From Rotaria sp. Silwood1 (Eukaryota > Rotifera > Eurotatoria > Philodinida > Philodinidae), in assembly GCA_905250075.1 (NCBI GenBank), contig CAJNOP010000010.1, forward strand, positions 2,996,223 through 3,060,222: 64,000 nucleotides of DNA, written 5' to 3'. The notes beneath the pieces are model-generated. The model was not told where the DNA came from, did not search any database, and worked only from the letters and a program-made list of their open reading frames with translations. How positions within the stretch are numbered: position 1 is the first letter of the stretch; every line of letters begins with the position of its first letter. Position numbers and translations under genes: made by a program. Shown here in pieces: positions 36,872 through 49,253 of the stretch.

Positions 36872-38281
36872 CTTTATCCGAATATTATTCTATCTATCTA
36901 CGTAAGCTCATAATTCAATATGTATACGCAGAACAATTAAACCAGTCAGTTGATGTATAATATAGATAGCGCTACGATTGTTTGTATTGTATTAAGATTG
37001 TACTGACATCTAAGTCAAAAATTAACTTATAAAAAGAAATAAAAGAAAATCTTTTTTTTTTTTTAAATAAAAAATTTATTTTTTTTTTTTTTTTTTAATA
37101 GATTAATTTTTTTTCAAGCTAATTAAATTTGATCATTGCACCTGGATCGCACCTTTGTATAGTCGTTGCTTTAGTATTTAAATCAAATTAAATTTTTTAA
37201 ATTTAGAAATACAGTTTTCTTTGATGAAATTTATAGAACAAGTTGTATCTTAAAAGAAAACATCATTGAAATGAGAATTTATGTTTAGATTTTGATATGC
37301 AAATAAATATGAAAAAACTTTATTTAAATAATGATCATAGATCGAAAAAAAATATTTATTGTAAATATCTGTCATTGTCTGTTATAGACGGATATCTTTC
37401 CATTGTATCTTAATAATTTATTCAAAATCAAATGTTCTTCATTTGATTTTTTCATTCATTCATTGATTATAGAAGCTTTTTAATAAGCTAATTCAACAAT
37501 CTTCATTAGAGTTTTTAAACATAAATATAAATCCTATTTTTGTTAAGCTTTGATTTATTAGATACATCACTAATATGTATCTCAATTTTTTTATCCCATT
37601 TGAAAATCAAATTCATAACGCTTTCCTTCGAAAATCAGACTCACCCATTCGAAAGTATGCGTTAGCACCTACACATTCCCAAATTGTTCCTTGTCAAGAA
37701 CAAAACTAAATAAAGCATTGTGTCTACCATCTACTGTTTGAGTAGTCAACGTTTGAAAAACATCAGTTTTTTTTTTCATTCGATTATACATAGTGTTTCT
37801 AACAATGCACAAAATCTTTACTTGAAAAACAAAATCAGATACAAGCGACATAATCTTAGTACTAATCCAAAGATAGAATCGATTCAGTTCCGAAAAGATA
37901 CGAATTGATTTCATCTTTCGTACTGATACTTACGCCGAAAGATCACTGAGAGTTTTGTTATCTTTTATGCCTTCATCATCATCAGTATTTAATCCGGCGC
38001 GCTTTCATAGATCTTGTTAGTCCTCCCGAAGTTACAAACAAGTTTTATACAGAAAATCTTTCAGTTCGACAGGGGACTATGAAACTTCATACATTCCGCA
38101 TCATACCCTAAATGGTTTCGTCTTACGTATATGAAAAAAGGTTCGATACAGAGAGTAGCATGTATGATTTGTCTATGCTCCAAAAGAGAAACCCTGGATC
38201 AAACAACATAAGAAACTATTTTTCTTTTCTTATTTCAGATTTTTTCAAATAATAATGAAACATTCTTAGATAAAAACAAGA
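36872..38281. other. Divergent intergenic region
   Basis: 1.4 kb between the minus-strand neprilysin-like start and the plus-strand Ser-rich gene, so it should hold both promoters. Long T and A runs occur at 37050-37105. A strong 3' splice-like site is at 38219-38238, see its own entry. No gene is seen. Confidence 0.5.
38219..38238 (+). promoter_or_regulatory. Pyrimidine tract plus AG 44 nt before a start codon
   Basis: TTTTTCTTTTCTTATTTCAG ends 43 bases before ATG 38282. It could be the acceptor of a 5'-UTR intron or a spliced-leader trans-splice site, a process known in bdelloid rotifers. No donor for a conventional intron is obvious upstream. Confidence 0.4.
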
Positions 38282-39358
38282 ATGTCATCATCTGTAAATT
38301 CTCCTAAAACATCTAATTCTTTCAATATTCCAATACTTCGTGGTTCAAAATATTCACCATCAATTGAAAAATCATCTCAACATCATCGTACAACATTTCA
38401 TTTATCAAATATATTTCAAACATTAACAAAATTTAGTCGAAATATTCGTACAACAAATTCTTTTATACGTTCAACATCTACAACTTCAAATGATCAACAA
38501 AATAAATTAACACGACGTTCATTTACAAAACAAGATACATTATCAACATCAATAAATCGTCCATCATCATGTTTTATACTTCTTTCACCATCAAAACATG
38601 TACAAGAAACATGTTTATTTTTTCAAAAACCAACAAATACTGATAATTCACCTAAATTAAATTCTATATCATCATTTAATAAAATCAAACGTGTTTCATC
38701 ATTTCTTTTACCATTAAAACGTCGACAATCATTATCATTAAATCATAGTCTTCATGAACGATCATTTAAAGCTAAAGAATCAACAAAACGTCGTTCTCGT
38801 CTTCTTAATTATTCAATATTTAAACATAAAAATTCTCTATCAATAAATTATACTTTATTATTAGGAACATTTGGATATAAAAAACATGAAAATTCAATTC
38901 AATTAATTCAAAAATCTTTTTTTCTATTTGATATTATTCAAATTGATCTTATTTTACAAATAAGATTAAATAATTCTTTACATAATAATTATCAATCAAT
39001 ATTATATGATATTCCACATTGGCCATTTATTCAAAAAAATAAATCATTTTATGGTATTCTATTAGAACAACAAATATTAGTTTTATTTCAACCAAAATTA
39101 TTTGAAAATAATCTTTATCATCAAAAACATAATTATTATGATTTTATTTATATACCATTTCCTCAAATAAAATATAAAGAAAATCATTTTATTCATATTG
39201 GTTATGATTGTTTAGCACCAACAACTATACGAATACCTTTAACATGGATATCAAAAATTGATTTTGATGATTATCAAATATCATCAAAGGTTTGTTTCTT
39301 TTGTATATTCTTCAAAAACAAAAAAAGAAAATATTCTTATTTTCAGGATATTGAATAG
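38282..39358 (+). CDS. Unrecognised Ser/Lys-rich protein
   Basis: The main exon 38282-39289 and a tiny terminal exon 39347-39358 are joined across a 57-bp GT..AG intron. Because 57 is a multiple of three, the unspliced frame is also open to the same stop; I favour the spliced form (~339 residues, ending S-S-K-D-I-E). I do not recognise it. The N-terminal ~190 residues are rich in Ser, Thr, Lys and Arg and look disordered and phosphorylatable (repeated R-R-x-S, R-S-F). The C-terminal ~150 residues are richer in hydrophobic and aromatic residues (G-T-F-G-Y-K-K, I-P-L-T-W-I-S-K-I-D-F) and may fold as a beta-rich domain. No signal peptide or TM is seen. The length of the open frame in AT-rich DNA, the codon use and the splice site support a real gene. 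Confidence 0.6.
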   Translation: MSSSVNSPKTSNSFNIPILRGSKYSPSIEKSSQHHRTTFHLSNIFQTLTKFSRNIRTTNSFIRSTSTTSNDQQNKLTRRSFTKQDTLSTSINRPSSCFILLSPSKHVQETCLFFQKPTNTDNSPKLNSISSFNKIKRVSSFLLPLKRRQSLSLNHSLHERSFKAKESTKRRSRLLNYSIFKHKNSLSINYTLLLGTFGYKKHENSIQLIQKSFFLFDIIQIDLILQIRLNNSLHNNYQSILYDIPHWPFIQKNKSFYGILLEQQILVLFQPKLFENNLYHQKHNYYDFIYIPFPQIKYKENHFIHIGYDCLAPTTIRIPLTWISKIDFDDYQISSKVCFFCIFFKNKKRKYSYFQDIE

Positions 39359-41038
39359 TTTTAAGGTAATGTATAAGTAATGCTTATGCTTCTAGTGCTA
39401 TTAATCTATATGCTTTATATTTATGAAATAAAGTTCCTAAGTAGGCTTAAAATTTAGATAGAACTTCATAAAAATTTACACTGTAAGATTTGATAAAAAA
39501 TATAAGTACAGATACAGAGAACTACTTTGCGCTGAAGTTCCTCGAGTGTGATTCTAAAAATTCTGGAATCGTTGGACTCTACTCGTCTGAGAAATATATA
39601 GGGTACACTAATCATCGAATACAATGAACCTAGGGAATATATCTTATATTTTCGAAGCGATCATCTAACTGTCTTTTTACTTCATGTTCTTGCTTACGTC
39701 TACACGTTTCGCACATCTCTTTCTTTCCTTGCTCAGTGAATACGTTTTGAAAGCACAAAATCGTTTGTTTAATATTCTGACAGTACGAATAAAATCATGA
39801 AATCGAACAATGCTGCATAGGCATGTGGGCAATCTTCGTCTACCTCTAAGGTTTAGAATGTAGCTTGATAATATGAAGTCAGTGTTTCATTTCGGTTTTC
39901 TCTTCTGACGGAGCGAACACTCATGTTTGAGAGTATAGACAAAACGGTACATGCTGTAACTTCTGAAGGGACAACCCAATCCTCAAAGAAGCATCGCCCA
40001 ATTAATTCCCGTGTTAGACAAAACATTGCTTATAGTGCAATCTTGAAAAATTTTCTTTTTCCTTCAACATTTCATGGATTTTCTTTTTGCTCACCAATTC
40101 TCAAAATCTGGTTGACTTTACCAGAATTCTTTCGATGAGTCTTCTGAGTCATCGACACTTTCGGGACACCCCTCCAAATGTATATATAAAAAATAATTAA
40201 ATACTTTGTCCAAAAATAAAAGTAATACAAAAATTAAGATATATATTACAAGGTTCTGACCATTGAACTCTTATAGAATTGATTGTAATCAGTTATAAAG
40301 ATTGATGTTCTTTTTTTGCAACCAGATGTATTATGTCGAATAGTGTTGTATCTAGATTTTCTCTTCCGAAGGACAAACTCGATCTTCACAGAGACTCAGC
40401 TGAATAAAACACTGACATCGAAACCGAGCATATTGGTTTTATTTTTTTTATCAATCTTTGAGTATCTCACAAAAGTTTAATTACAAAATCTTTTATTGAA
40501 TTACTTATTTGTATAACTCTCTTTAATCTTTCTTTTCTTTATTGTTTTTTTTCAAGTTAACAACACTACGATCTACAATTGAACAAAATTCAATATTCAT
40601 GCACGATCATCATCAACTATTAGGTAGGTGTTCGTGCGTATTTAAGAAGTTCATTTGTATATAATAAGGAAATGAATTTTACGCCGTTGTTTTTAAATAA
40701 AGTGGTCACCTGAGAACGTTGTCTCTCTCTCTCTCTCTGTCTTGATAAAGTCAATTGTTGATTTTTCGTTTCTCGCAGTATGAGGTATCATGTTCATTCG
40801 TACGGAGAAAAAAACTCATCATCGTATCACGTCTGTCTACTGGAACAGAATTGAGCGAAAGCGAAAGAAATAGATTCGTTTTTTTTTCTTTTTTTCTCTT
40901 TTCTTCTCGTTTATGTATTGGTTGATATTATTTAATCTTCATTTTTCCGTTCGCTCACAAATAGATTAAATATCTTTTACATATCATTACTTTGAAACGG
41001 CCATCTAACAAATAGTTTCTCCATTAAAAAAAAAAGAC
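39359..41038. other. Intergenic, 5' region of the RhoGEF gene
   Basis: 1.7 kb without a recognised gene. A (CT)n microsatellite at 40721-40738 and pyrimidine-rich sequence around 40880-40910 lie in the likely RhoGEF promoter or leader. An open frame at 39923-40138 has no supporting features. Confidence 0.5.
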
Positions 41039-44000
41039 ATGAGAAAAATACGCTTTCGTTATGTTAAAGAAAATGGTAAATCAACATCTGTTACTGTACG
41101 ATGTAGTCTTAAACGTAAGTTTAATTTACATATTATTTTTTTAGTTTAATTTGAAAAGCAAAAAATAATTTTTTTAGTCTCATACTTGAGAGATTTTCTT
41201 ATTTTTATCAACTATAAAAATCACATGTAGACAAAACTTGACTTCCCTTAGGAGAAACGATTGATCGTTGATTGACAAGGTGATGTAATCTTTAAAAGAG
41301 AAAATCTTTCGTGTTTGAACATTGATTCGTTTTTGTTAAGAACATCAGGTAAGTGAATATAGATGATTATTGCTGTCCTTTTACATACTTAACACATCAA
41401 ACGAATGTAAGTGAATACTGCTTTTTTTTATTTCATTGATTATGATGAAAATATTGATGATGTGTTTTATTGAGAAGTTTTTCCATATGGCAGAAGCATT
41501 AGATATTTCGCTTGTTGTCTATTCATCATACAGTTCATTAACATTTAGTCAATGGTAAATGAATTGAATAATAAAATAAATGATGACGACACCAAAAGGT
41601 TAAAGTTTTTTCTTCTGAAACTTTACAGATTTCTCAATTAACACATCAAGAGAAGTTAACTTGAATTAAACAGATACTATCATCATCATCGTTCGAAGTA
41701 GATAGAAATGCTAAGTAATCTCAATAAATGATGAGAGTGAACATTATTTTCCCACATCATCTTAAACTTATTTTTTATTCGGATTGTGTGTGTGTCAACG
41801 CGTTATGTAGAATTAAAAACGTCGATATTCTTATCGCTTATAGTGATGATTATTAGAGTACATATATATTTTCTTAATTCAGCAAAGATGTTAATCAAAT
41901 AAAAAAAAAAAGAACATATCAACAAAGTTAATGTAAGGCTTAGAAAAAAAAAAGAATATATATATATATACATATGTAACATCTTGTGTAATGAATATTG
42001 AAATGTATACAGAAGGTGTTGAGAAGTGATTTCCGGGAACACAAAAAAAAGAAAGACCTACATAATCATTATTATATCCTCAGGCGAAACAGTAGTAACT
42101 AAAAAAAAAAGAAAAGAAAAGAAATTTTCTTATATTTGTATTGTTTTAAGACTAGTCAAATGTGTTAAAATCTTAACTCTTGAAAGGCTTTCCGTGTAAA
42201 TGATTATTTGTTGATCTTCTCGTTTTTTTTTTCTCACACACAGTTGGAGAGAGAGAGATGGTGTATAACTGTTTGTTTTTTAAACATAACGATTAACAAG
42301 AGGTCAATCAACTGAGTTCAAATAATTGACAAGATTAGTGGACACGAGTTCATAAGACAATAACTATCTGTCGGTATGTGTTGTCTTTTAATACGAACAA
42401 CAATCTGATAAAATACATCTGCATGTTGTTCAAAAGAAGAGTCAAGGTTATTATCTCATTTATCATATAAAAGAATAAAACTGACATTAGTTTAAACTAT
42501 GTTGAATATATAAACAAAATGAATAATGGTTATTTAATGAGAATAGATCTTTTATACACCTGATCAATCGAATTAGTTGTTTAGAAAACAAAAGCAGATA
42601 ACACTTTGTATCTGGTGAAGTGTAATGAAATAAAAGAAAAAGTTCTTATTTTTATTTTTATTTTTTTAATTTTGTATTGTTTATGTATCTTTGTATTGTT
42701 TTTTTCTTTGTGCTTGTCTTAGGTAATGCTTCATTGATTTCTGAAGCACTGCGACATTATCAACGATTAGAAAATGAAAATAAACAAGAAAAATTTATAG
42801 AAAAACTAACCAATAAATCAGACAAACATCGACGTCATTATCAGATAAAAGAATGCAAAATTCGACCAATTATTGTTCAACAAGCTGTTACACATAAAAT
42901 TAAAGTTAGTTAAGAAAAAAAAAAGAACAAACTTTATGCGTCTCGAAATTCTAAAAACTTAATCTATTGTTTGTCCATATGCAGTACTTGTTGAGACTTG
43001 TGAGAGCCTAAAAATATCTAAGCTTATGTCTTGTCTCTCTGTACTTATGACTATTATATTGACGTTTTTGATCCGAGACAAGTTATCTAAGAAAAGATTG
43101 AACGGTATAATTGTGATTTGAACTTTCGCTTATGAGTTCTTCTTATCCTTATTCGATTATTTGGAGAATTTTAGTTGAAAATTTGGATTCCCCGAGATGA
43201 TCAAAACGTGTTTTTATCGTATTAGTAAAAGTGAATGATGTTTTTCGAGTAAGGATGAAACTAAATCTCTTAGGTAGTTTGTCGAAGATCGAAAATTCAA
43301 GAAAATGATCATAACTTCAGAAGAATAAAACATACATATGAATCTTTTCGAGTTCCTATGTCGACAAACAATAACTTGCGATCGTTGAGAACATTTCATT
43401 ATCAGTAGAGATCAAAGAATATCGTCTGATTATTTATTGTTTTATTTGACCTTTTCTTTTAAATATATAAAGCATTTTTGCTAATTGAAATAATAAGATT
43501 TTAAGAGCATTTTCGAACATATGTATCCATACGTTTATATAGACCGTTATTTTTCCCGTTTTGCCGAACTTAGAGTTTCTATACTTTTAAACTTATGTAT
43601 TTACAAATCTTTGAAAGTGTCCTCAGACCATCAGGATTGAGAAGGGAGGACCACTTCCTTAGATCAATCTTATGTAATGGAAAATTGAAATAACAATTCA
43701 ATTATCTACAAAAAAAATATCCTTAAATAAATATTTGTATATGTAGCCAACATCTCACCATTTCGATCCAATTCAATTACGTCGTAAACAATGTTCATCA
43801 ACATTAATTGATGAAGATATTCCCATAATTTCTAATCGTAATCTCAATTGTCTTACAGCTTCATCATCATCATCATCTGGTAAACAACTTCTTTGAATAC
43901 ATTATCTTTATTATATCATGTATTTTTTATTCTATAGGTTTTCGAAGTAATTCACGTTCATCAAGTATACAAACATCATCATTAGTTGGTTGTATAGCTA

Positions 44001-47000
44001 ATACAGAAATTCCAATATATGCTAATGTTATTACAATAGAATCATCAAAATTAGTAGATAATATATCGGATGTCAATAAAACACCTAAATTATGGTCTAA
44101 TCGAAATGAAATAAATCAAGATGAATGGTATCCATCATCTGATATACGAATAAAACAATGTCAAGATAATGTAAAACGAGCCAATATTATAAAAGAAATT
44201 TATAAAACTGAACATGACTATTTAGGACATTTGAAAAATTTAGTTGATGTAAGTTAATTATTCATCTTCAATAAATAAAATTTAAACAAGCACGAGAAAT
44301 TCTACAACTGATAAAGTAGTTTTCAATCGAGACTACTATGTGTATTATATAGATTCAAATGTGCTAGGAATACCTTAACAAAACATTCATGTTCTTAGGT
44401 GATTACTGTGGAGATATACTGCATTTTATCAATATTTTTCAAATCAATGTTGTAGTAACAGAAAAACTTATTTTCGACTTGAAACTTTGCATAGACATAG
44501 GCTTTAATGGAAGTGGGTCATTATGAAAGTTTCAGGTCTTTTAATTGGTTGGGTGGCTAGAATTTTGCCAACAGGACATTCACTAACGACGGAAATTTGG
44601 AAAAATTTGGAAATCCAGATTCGCTTCCATCCTGAAATGAGAGCATCAATTCTGCTGGTTTATATGAGCAATATAAAAGACAGACGTTTACTATAGTTGT
44701 GTTTTAAGATAGGAACAATGATGGTATCTAAAACTCTCACGATAAACTAGTGCCGTCAAAACTTATCTCTATACAAAGTTTCAAGTCGAGATTCGAAAAA
44801 AAGTTATTGCGTTACTACAGCATTCATGTGAAACATACTGTGTAGAAGTCCGGTCTCTCCGCCGCAATAAGCTAAGGACATGAACTCTTTTCAGAGTATT
44901 CGTATCTCATTTGGATCTATATGATACGTATAGTCTCGATTCAAAAACGATTTATTAGTTAGAGGACTTTACTAGTAAGAAGATTTTTATATTTTTAGGG
45001 TTATTTAAAAAAAATGCGTTTACGTAAAGATCTATTTTCTGAGAGACAAATTGAATTATTAATGGGAAATATTGAAGAAATATATCATTTTCAACAATCA
45101 TTTTTTCAATTATTAAAATTATCTATTAATGAACAAAATCCACATGAAAGTCTGATTGGAAAATGTTTTCTTTTATATGTAAGATTATATTTATTGAAAT
45201 TTAAACAATTTATTTTCTTGTTGTTGGTTTTTTTTAGAAAGAAGAATTTAAAAAATATTCAGATTATTGTATTAATCATCCATTATCATGTTTAGAATTA
45301 ACTAAACTTGAAAATAATTTTATTTATCAAAACTTTTTTGAAGTAATTTTAATGTATAATTTTTTTTTCTCTAATCCTTTATTTGTTTTTCTTATTTTAT
45401 TAATATAGACATGTCGTTTACAAGCAAATATGATTGAATTAAAATTAGATGGTTTTCTTTTATCACCAATTCAACGTATTTGTCAATATCCATTACAATT
45501 AAATGAATTATTAAAATATACAAAAACTGATCATAGAGATTATGAAAATATTCAACAAGCAGTTAATACAATGCGAGATGTTGCTAGTTTTATTAACGAA
45601 AGAAAACGACGTATGGAATATGTTGAAATTATTCATAAATGGCAGTCAACTGTTGAAAATTGGCAGGTATGATTAATTGATTTGTAGTGTAAAGTTTCTT
45701 CTATATTTTTGTAATTATTGATTTTAATATCAAGGCAATAACAAAAATGATTTGAAAATTTTTACATCTGTAGCTAATAATACATGAAGATTGAAATAGT
45801 TTTTACCATTGTCACTGTTATTACAGCTTTGTTTTGGAAATTAAATTATTTCATACTTTTCTTTTTGCACGAATTTATACGACAACATTTTTACCACTGA
45901 TAAGATACCTCGATTATGTATAGGAAGCTGAAATTCATAGATTTGTGTTATATTTTTTTCGAGATGTTCAATGAGCTGCTATTTGAAGATGAGTATTCAC
46001 TGAAGTTTAACGAAACGACTACCCGAAATGATAAAATGGACTTTCGAGTAGACCCTATTCGTTTGAGGTCAGAGTCCGAAAACTTTAAACTGGACTGCTT
46101 ATATTTTGGAGTCGAGTTATGATCGTTTTACTGCATCGATTTTGACTAATATCTGTGACAAGTGAATATTTGTTGGAACAGGAAAAAGATCATAAGTCGA
46201 TACTAAAGCCTCATGGGGACGAACTCTTTCAAACTTTTGCTAGTCTCACCAAGACATCCTTGTAGTCCAAATGTAAGTTCAAACGGTAGATTTCGTTCCG
46301 AGTAGTTATTATTCTTTTAATTTGAAGCAACATGCGATTCAATGAAAAATAATGTTGGACATTTAATAGATATTGAATGAAGAAGTGAACTTTGTCTATC
46401 ATCTCAATGAAACGCAAAATTGCTACGTATAACTTTTAAAGAACTTTTTATATTTAAATTTTTTTTATTTTTTAAAATATGATTTTAATTTAATTTATAA
46501 TTTTAGGGAAAAAATTTAATTGAAACAAGTACACAAGGTCTTGGTCGTGCTGATGCTTATTTATATCAAAATGGTAAAAAAGAACAAGTGACTTTATTTC
46601 TTTTTGATCATGTACTGATTATTTGTAGAAAAGTATGTTTATTAAAGGAAAAGTTTAAATATCTAAAAAAAAAGACAATTTATATTTTATTTTTAATAAA
46701 ATAAAATAGGATCGACGTAATTGTTTAATTTATTTTGGACGTGCTGATTTAGATAATTCAGAATTTGAAGATCTTATTGATGGAAAAGGTAAGAATTAAT
46801 TTATTTTGAATATCTGCAAAACTAAAAAATCTGTTCGTTTAAGTATCACGATTAGATGAAGAAAATCTTGTACATTTATTATTTGCTTGGCGTTTATTTG
46901 ATCGGATACAAAATAAAACATATTTATTTTCACATCGTACACCATTAGATAAAATGCAAATGATTGATGCACTAGAATATGAACGTGCTTATGTAGAAGA

Positions 47001-47438
47001 AAATTTATCAAAAGGTTTAGAAATTCCATTATATACACGATTAGCAACATTGAAAACTCAACAATATCTTGCTGATCAACCAACACCAATGTCTCGATCA
47101 ACAACAGCAACTTCATTTCCTTTAATAACAAAACCAAGTAAAGAAAACCAAAAATTCTTTATTGAACTTTGTTTTTTTTTTATTGAAATTTTTTTTTCAT
47201 CTTCTAAACAGATCGTTCAATATCAGCAATACTTCGAACGAGCAATTCACAATATAATAATCAATCAATAATATCAGCAACAACAAGTACAGCTATTGAT
47301 CATCCACCAATAGCACGACGTCGTTTTGTTCCATCACGTAAATCATCATTACCGAGATTTGTACGCAGTTCATCTCGTGATTCATCAACTGATGATAGTT
47401 TACGTCCAACAAAATCACGTTTTCGTTTTTGGTCATAG
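41039..47438 (+). CDS. Dbl-family RhoGEF (DH-PH), ASEF/collybistin type
   Basis: Eleven exons (41039-41114, 42723-42904, 43747-43879, 43938-44248, 44999-45178, 45238-45342, 45409-45666, 46507-46632, 46710-46788, 46844-47137, 47212-47438) encode 656 residues, all phases matching. A DH domain at about 200-415 starts I-I-K-E-I-Y-K-T-E-H-D-Y-L and contains L-D-G-F-L-L-S-P-I-Q-R-I-C-Q-Y-P-L-Q-L and I-N-E-R-K-R-R. A PH domain follows (about 418-530; L-F-L-F-D-H-V-L-I-I-C-R-K and a final W-like helix region). These track ARHGEF4/ARHGEF9/SPATA13 closely. It would activate Rho-type GTPases (Cdc42/Rac in that group) at membranes. The N-terminal 200 residues are low-complexity with no SH3 seen, unlike the main vertebrate forms. 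The C-terminal 120 are Ser/Arg-rich. Introns 1, 2, 4 and 7 are long; 4 and 7 hold foldback sequence. Confidence 0.9.
44299..44962. mobile_element. Foldback element, family B, fills RhoGEF intron 4
   Basis: The outer arms both carry TTTCAATCGAGAC / GTCTCGATTCAAAA with ATATAGATYCAAATG. The inner arms both carry the words GACTTGAAACTTTG and its complement CAAAGTTTCAAGTC. Arms are about 250 bp each and the centre is near 44630. The element makes up nearly 90% of the 750-bp intron. A partial relative lies at 61700-61888. Confidence 0.65.
45990..46310. repeat. Family D foldback relative, partial
   Basis: In RhoGEF intron 7. The right-hand part (GACGAACTCTTTCAAAC...CTAGTCTCACCAAGACATCC...TTCAAACGG) matches 13455-13530, the right arm of the family D element. 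The left arm is too diverged to place. Confidence 0.45.
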
Positions 47439-49253
47439 TTAAATATTGATCTTTTTTCTTTTCTCTGTTTATATATGTAATGTTTCGTGTTGCTATAATT
47501 GACAATGCACAGTTCTGACTGAAAAAAAAAAACAATCTGTGTGCTTCTCTCTTTTTTTTTATTTTGACTAAATACTAAACCATTAATATATGTATTGAAG
47601 AAAGTGACATAAAAAAGAACTTTTTTAATGTTTAATGATGAATAACTAGATCTACAGGTTGAATGTACTGATTTATTGTTGTCGTTGCTTATTATGCAAC
47701 ACTTCAAAAGGCATCGTGTTCAAAAACTAGATATTTCAATAATCAGAAGCCATACACAAAATGTGTGCTGATTTCAAAAGGTCGTTTGAATATATGAGAG
47801 CTTATTTTTTTGAAACAATGACATAGCCTTGGTCAAAGAATGCATTCTGTATACAGTGAAATACAACACGTTAACGGGATCATATTTCTCTATGAATGCA
47901 AAACCAGTAATATGGCGTGTGTATGATAGAATACAACAACATTATGACATTTTACGGTGAGAATACGGTATCATATATGTCCCGTAATACTGAGCGTGTT
48001 ATAACGACTTAAATACGACACGAAAACGATCGTTTATAGTAATTGACAGTGATCTGTAATGATTAACCTGATAATCTGAGAAGTAATAATTCGAAAGATG
48101 TCAACAGACTACATCTATTCACCTACTCAAAATGAATGCAACAATGTTTATTTATGAAACTATTTCAATCAGTGCGTACAAAATACGGTTATATGTAAAA
48201 TTGTTTATATTAGAGAAGTTTACATATAATGGTCTATCTAATTTCAACATTTGAATCTACAAAAACAAAAGTTGCTTTCGATTTCAAACTGAAATGTGAG
48301 TCTTGAAATATCTCTCATAGTATATACATATACAGGATGGTCCATAAGTAGCTTCACAATAAAAAACTTGAGTATATCGATTCTGTATCATTTAATGGAA
48401 CAAATTCTTTTTCCGTGATAGAGATGACTTTAGAGTTTCTTTTCGTAAGAAATTTATGATCTCACCAATCATAGTATGAATCGAAAATTTCAAAATCTTT
48501 ATAAAACGAACATCAGCAAGAATAGGCAAAGTAACTTTCGCTTTCATTTCATTTCATTGTATTTAAAAAAATAACTTTGCATTGCACAACAAAACACATG
48601 ATCAAATATATTCGTTGAAGGACGAATGCATACATACATGAAACTGTTAGAGCCATCTTCAACGTTGTAAAAGATAGAAATTCATTATTGAAGCCAAGAA
48701 TGACACTTCAAAGCAGTATTTATGAATGTTGTTCTTATGAGAAAAAAAAGATTAGTTTCAAGGAGTGGAACAGAGCGGAGCTAGTCAAATGTATGTCTCG
48801 TAAAATGCATAGTAGCGCGACACAGTGTTCAAGTCCAGTATAGTGAACATCGTATAAGAATCAATTACAGTTACGTGAAATATAGTTGCTGCGTAATGCA
48901 GAAGACTGACTCTCTATCATAACGGATAGACTGAGAGTCTTGTTACACCTTGTGTCGTCGCTTACAGAAAGATGTCCTTTTCTTCTAAAATTCAGTTTTA
49001 CATGAAAGAAAAGCCCAGAGACTCAAAACTCAACAATAATGTTAAGCCTAACGAATGTTCAATAACGAATAAAAAGTATTTGTCATTGAAAGAGATTCTA
49101 TTCATTGTGGTATGTAGACATTCAATGCGCGCACTTTTTTGTTATTAATCGTATTATCATTGATCAGTAGTGTAGTAAGACTAAACACATGTGCGCGGCT
49201 TTTTTCAACTAAGAAAAAGAAATTGATAAACAGATACATAATAAGAAAAAGGC
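47439..49253. other. Intergenic, RhoGEF to FLYWCH gene
   Basis: 1.8 kb without a gene. A weak inverted repeat is at about 47850-48025. A word like a DNA-transposon end (CAGGATGGTCCATAAGTAGC) is at 48334-48353, with no partner seen. Confidence 0.5.

Noticed and set aside
47300-47707. Minus-strand frames over the end of the RhoGEF gene
   Set aside because: They overlap the last RhoGEF exon, which has matched splice phases and a real stop; the antisense frames have no domain content.
48334-48353. CAGGATGGTCCATAAGTAGC, similar to a DNA-transposon terminus
   Set aside because: No inverted partner or flanking duplication was found, so it is not annotated as an element.
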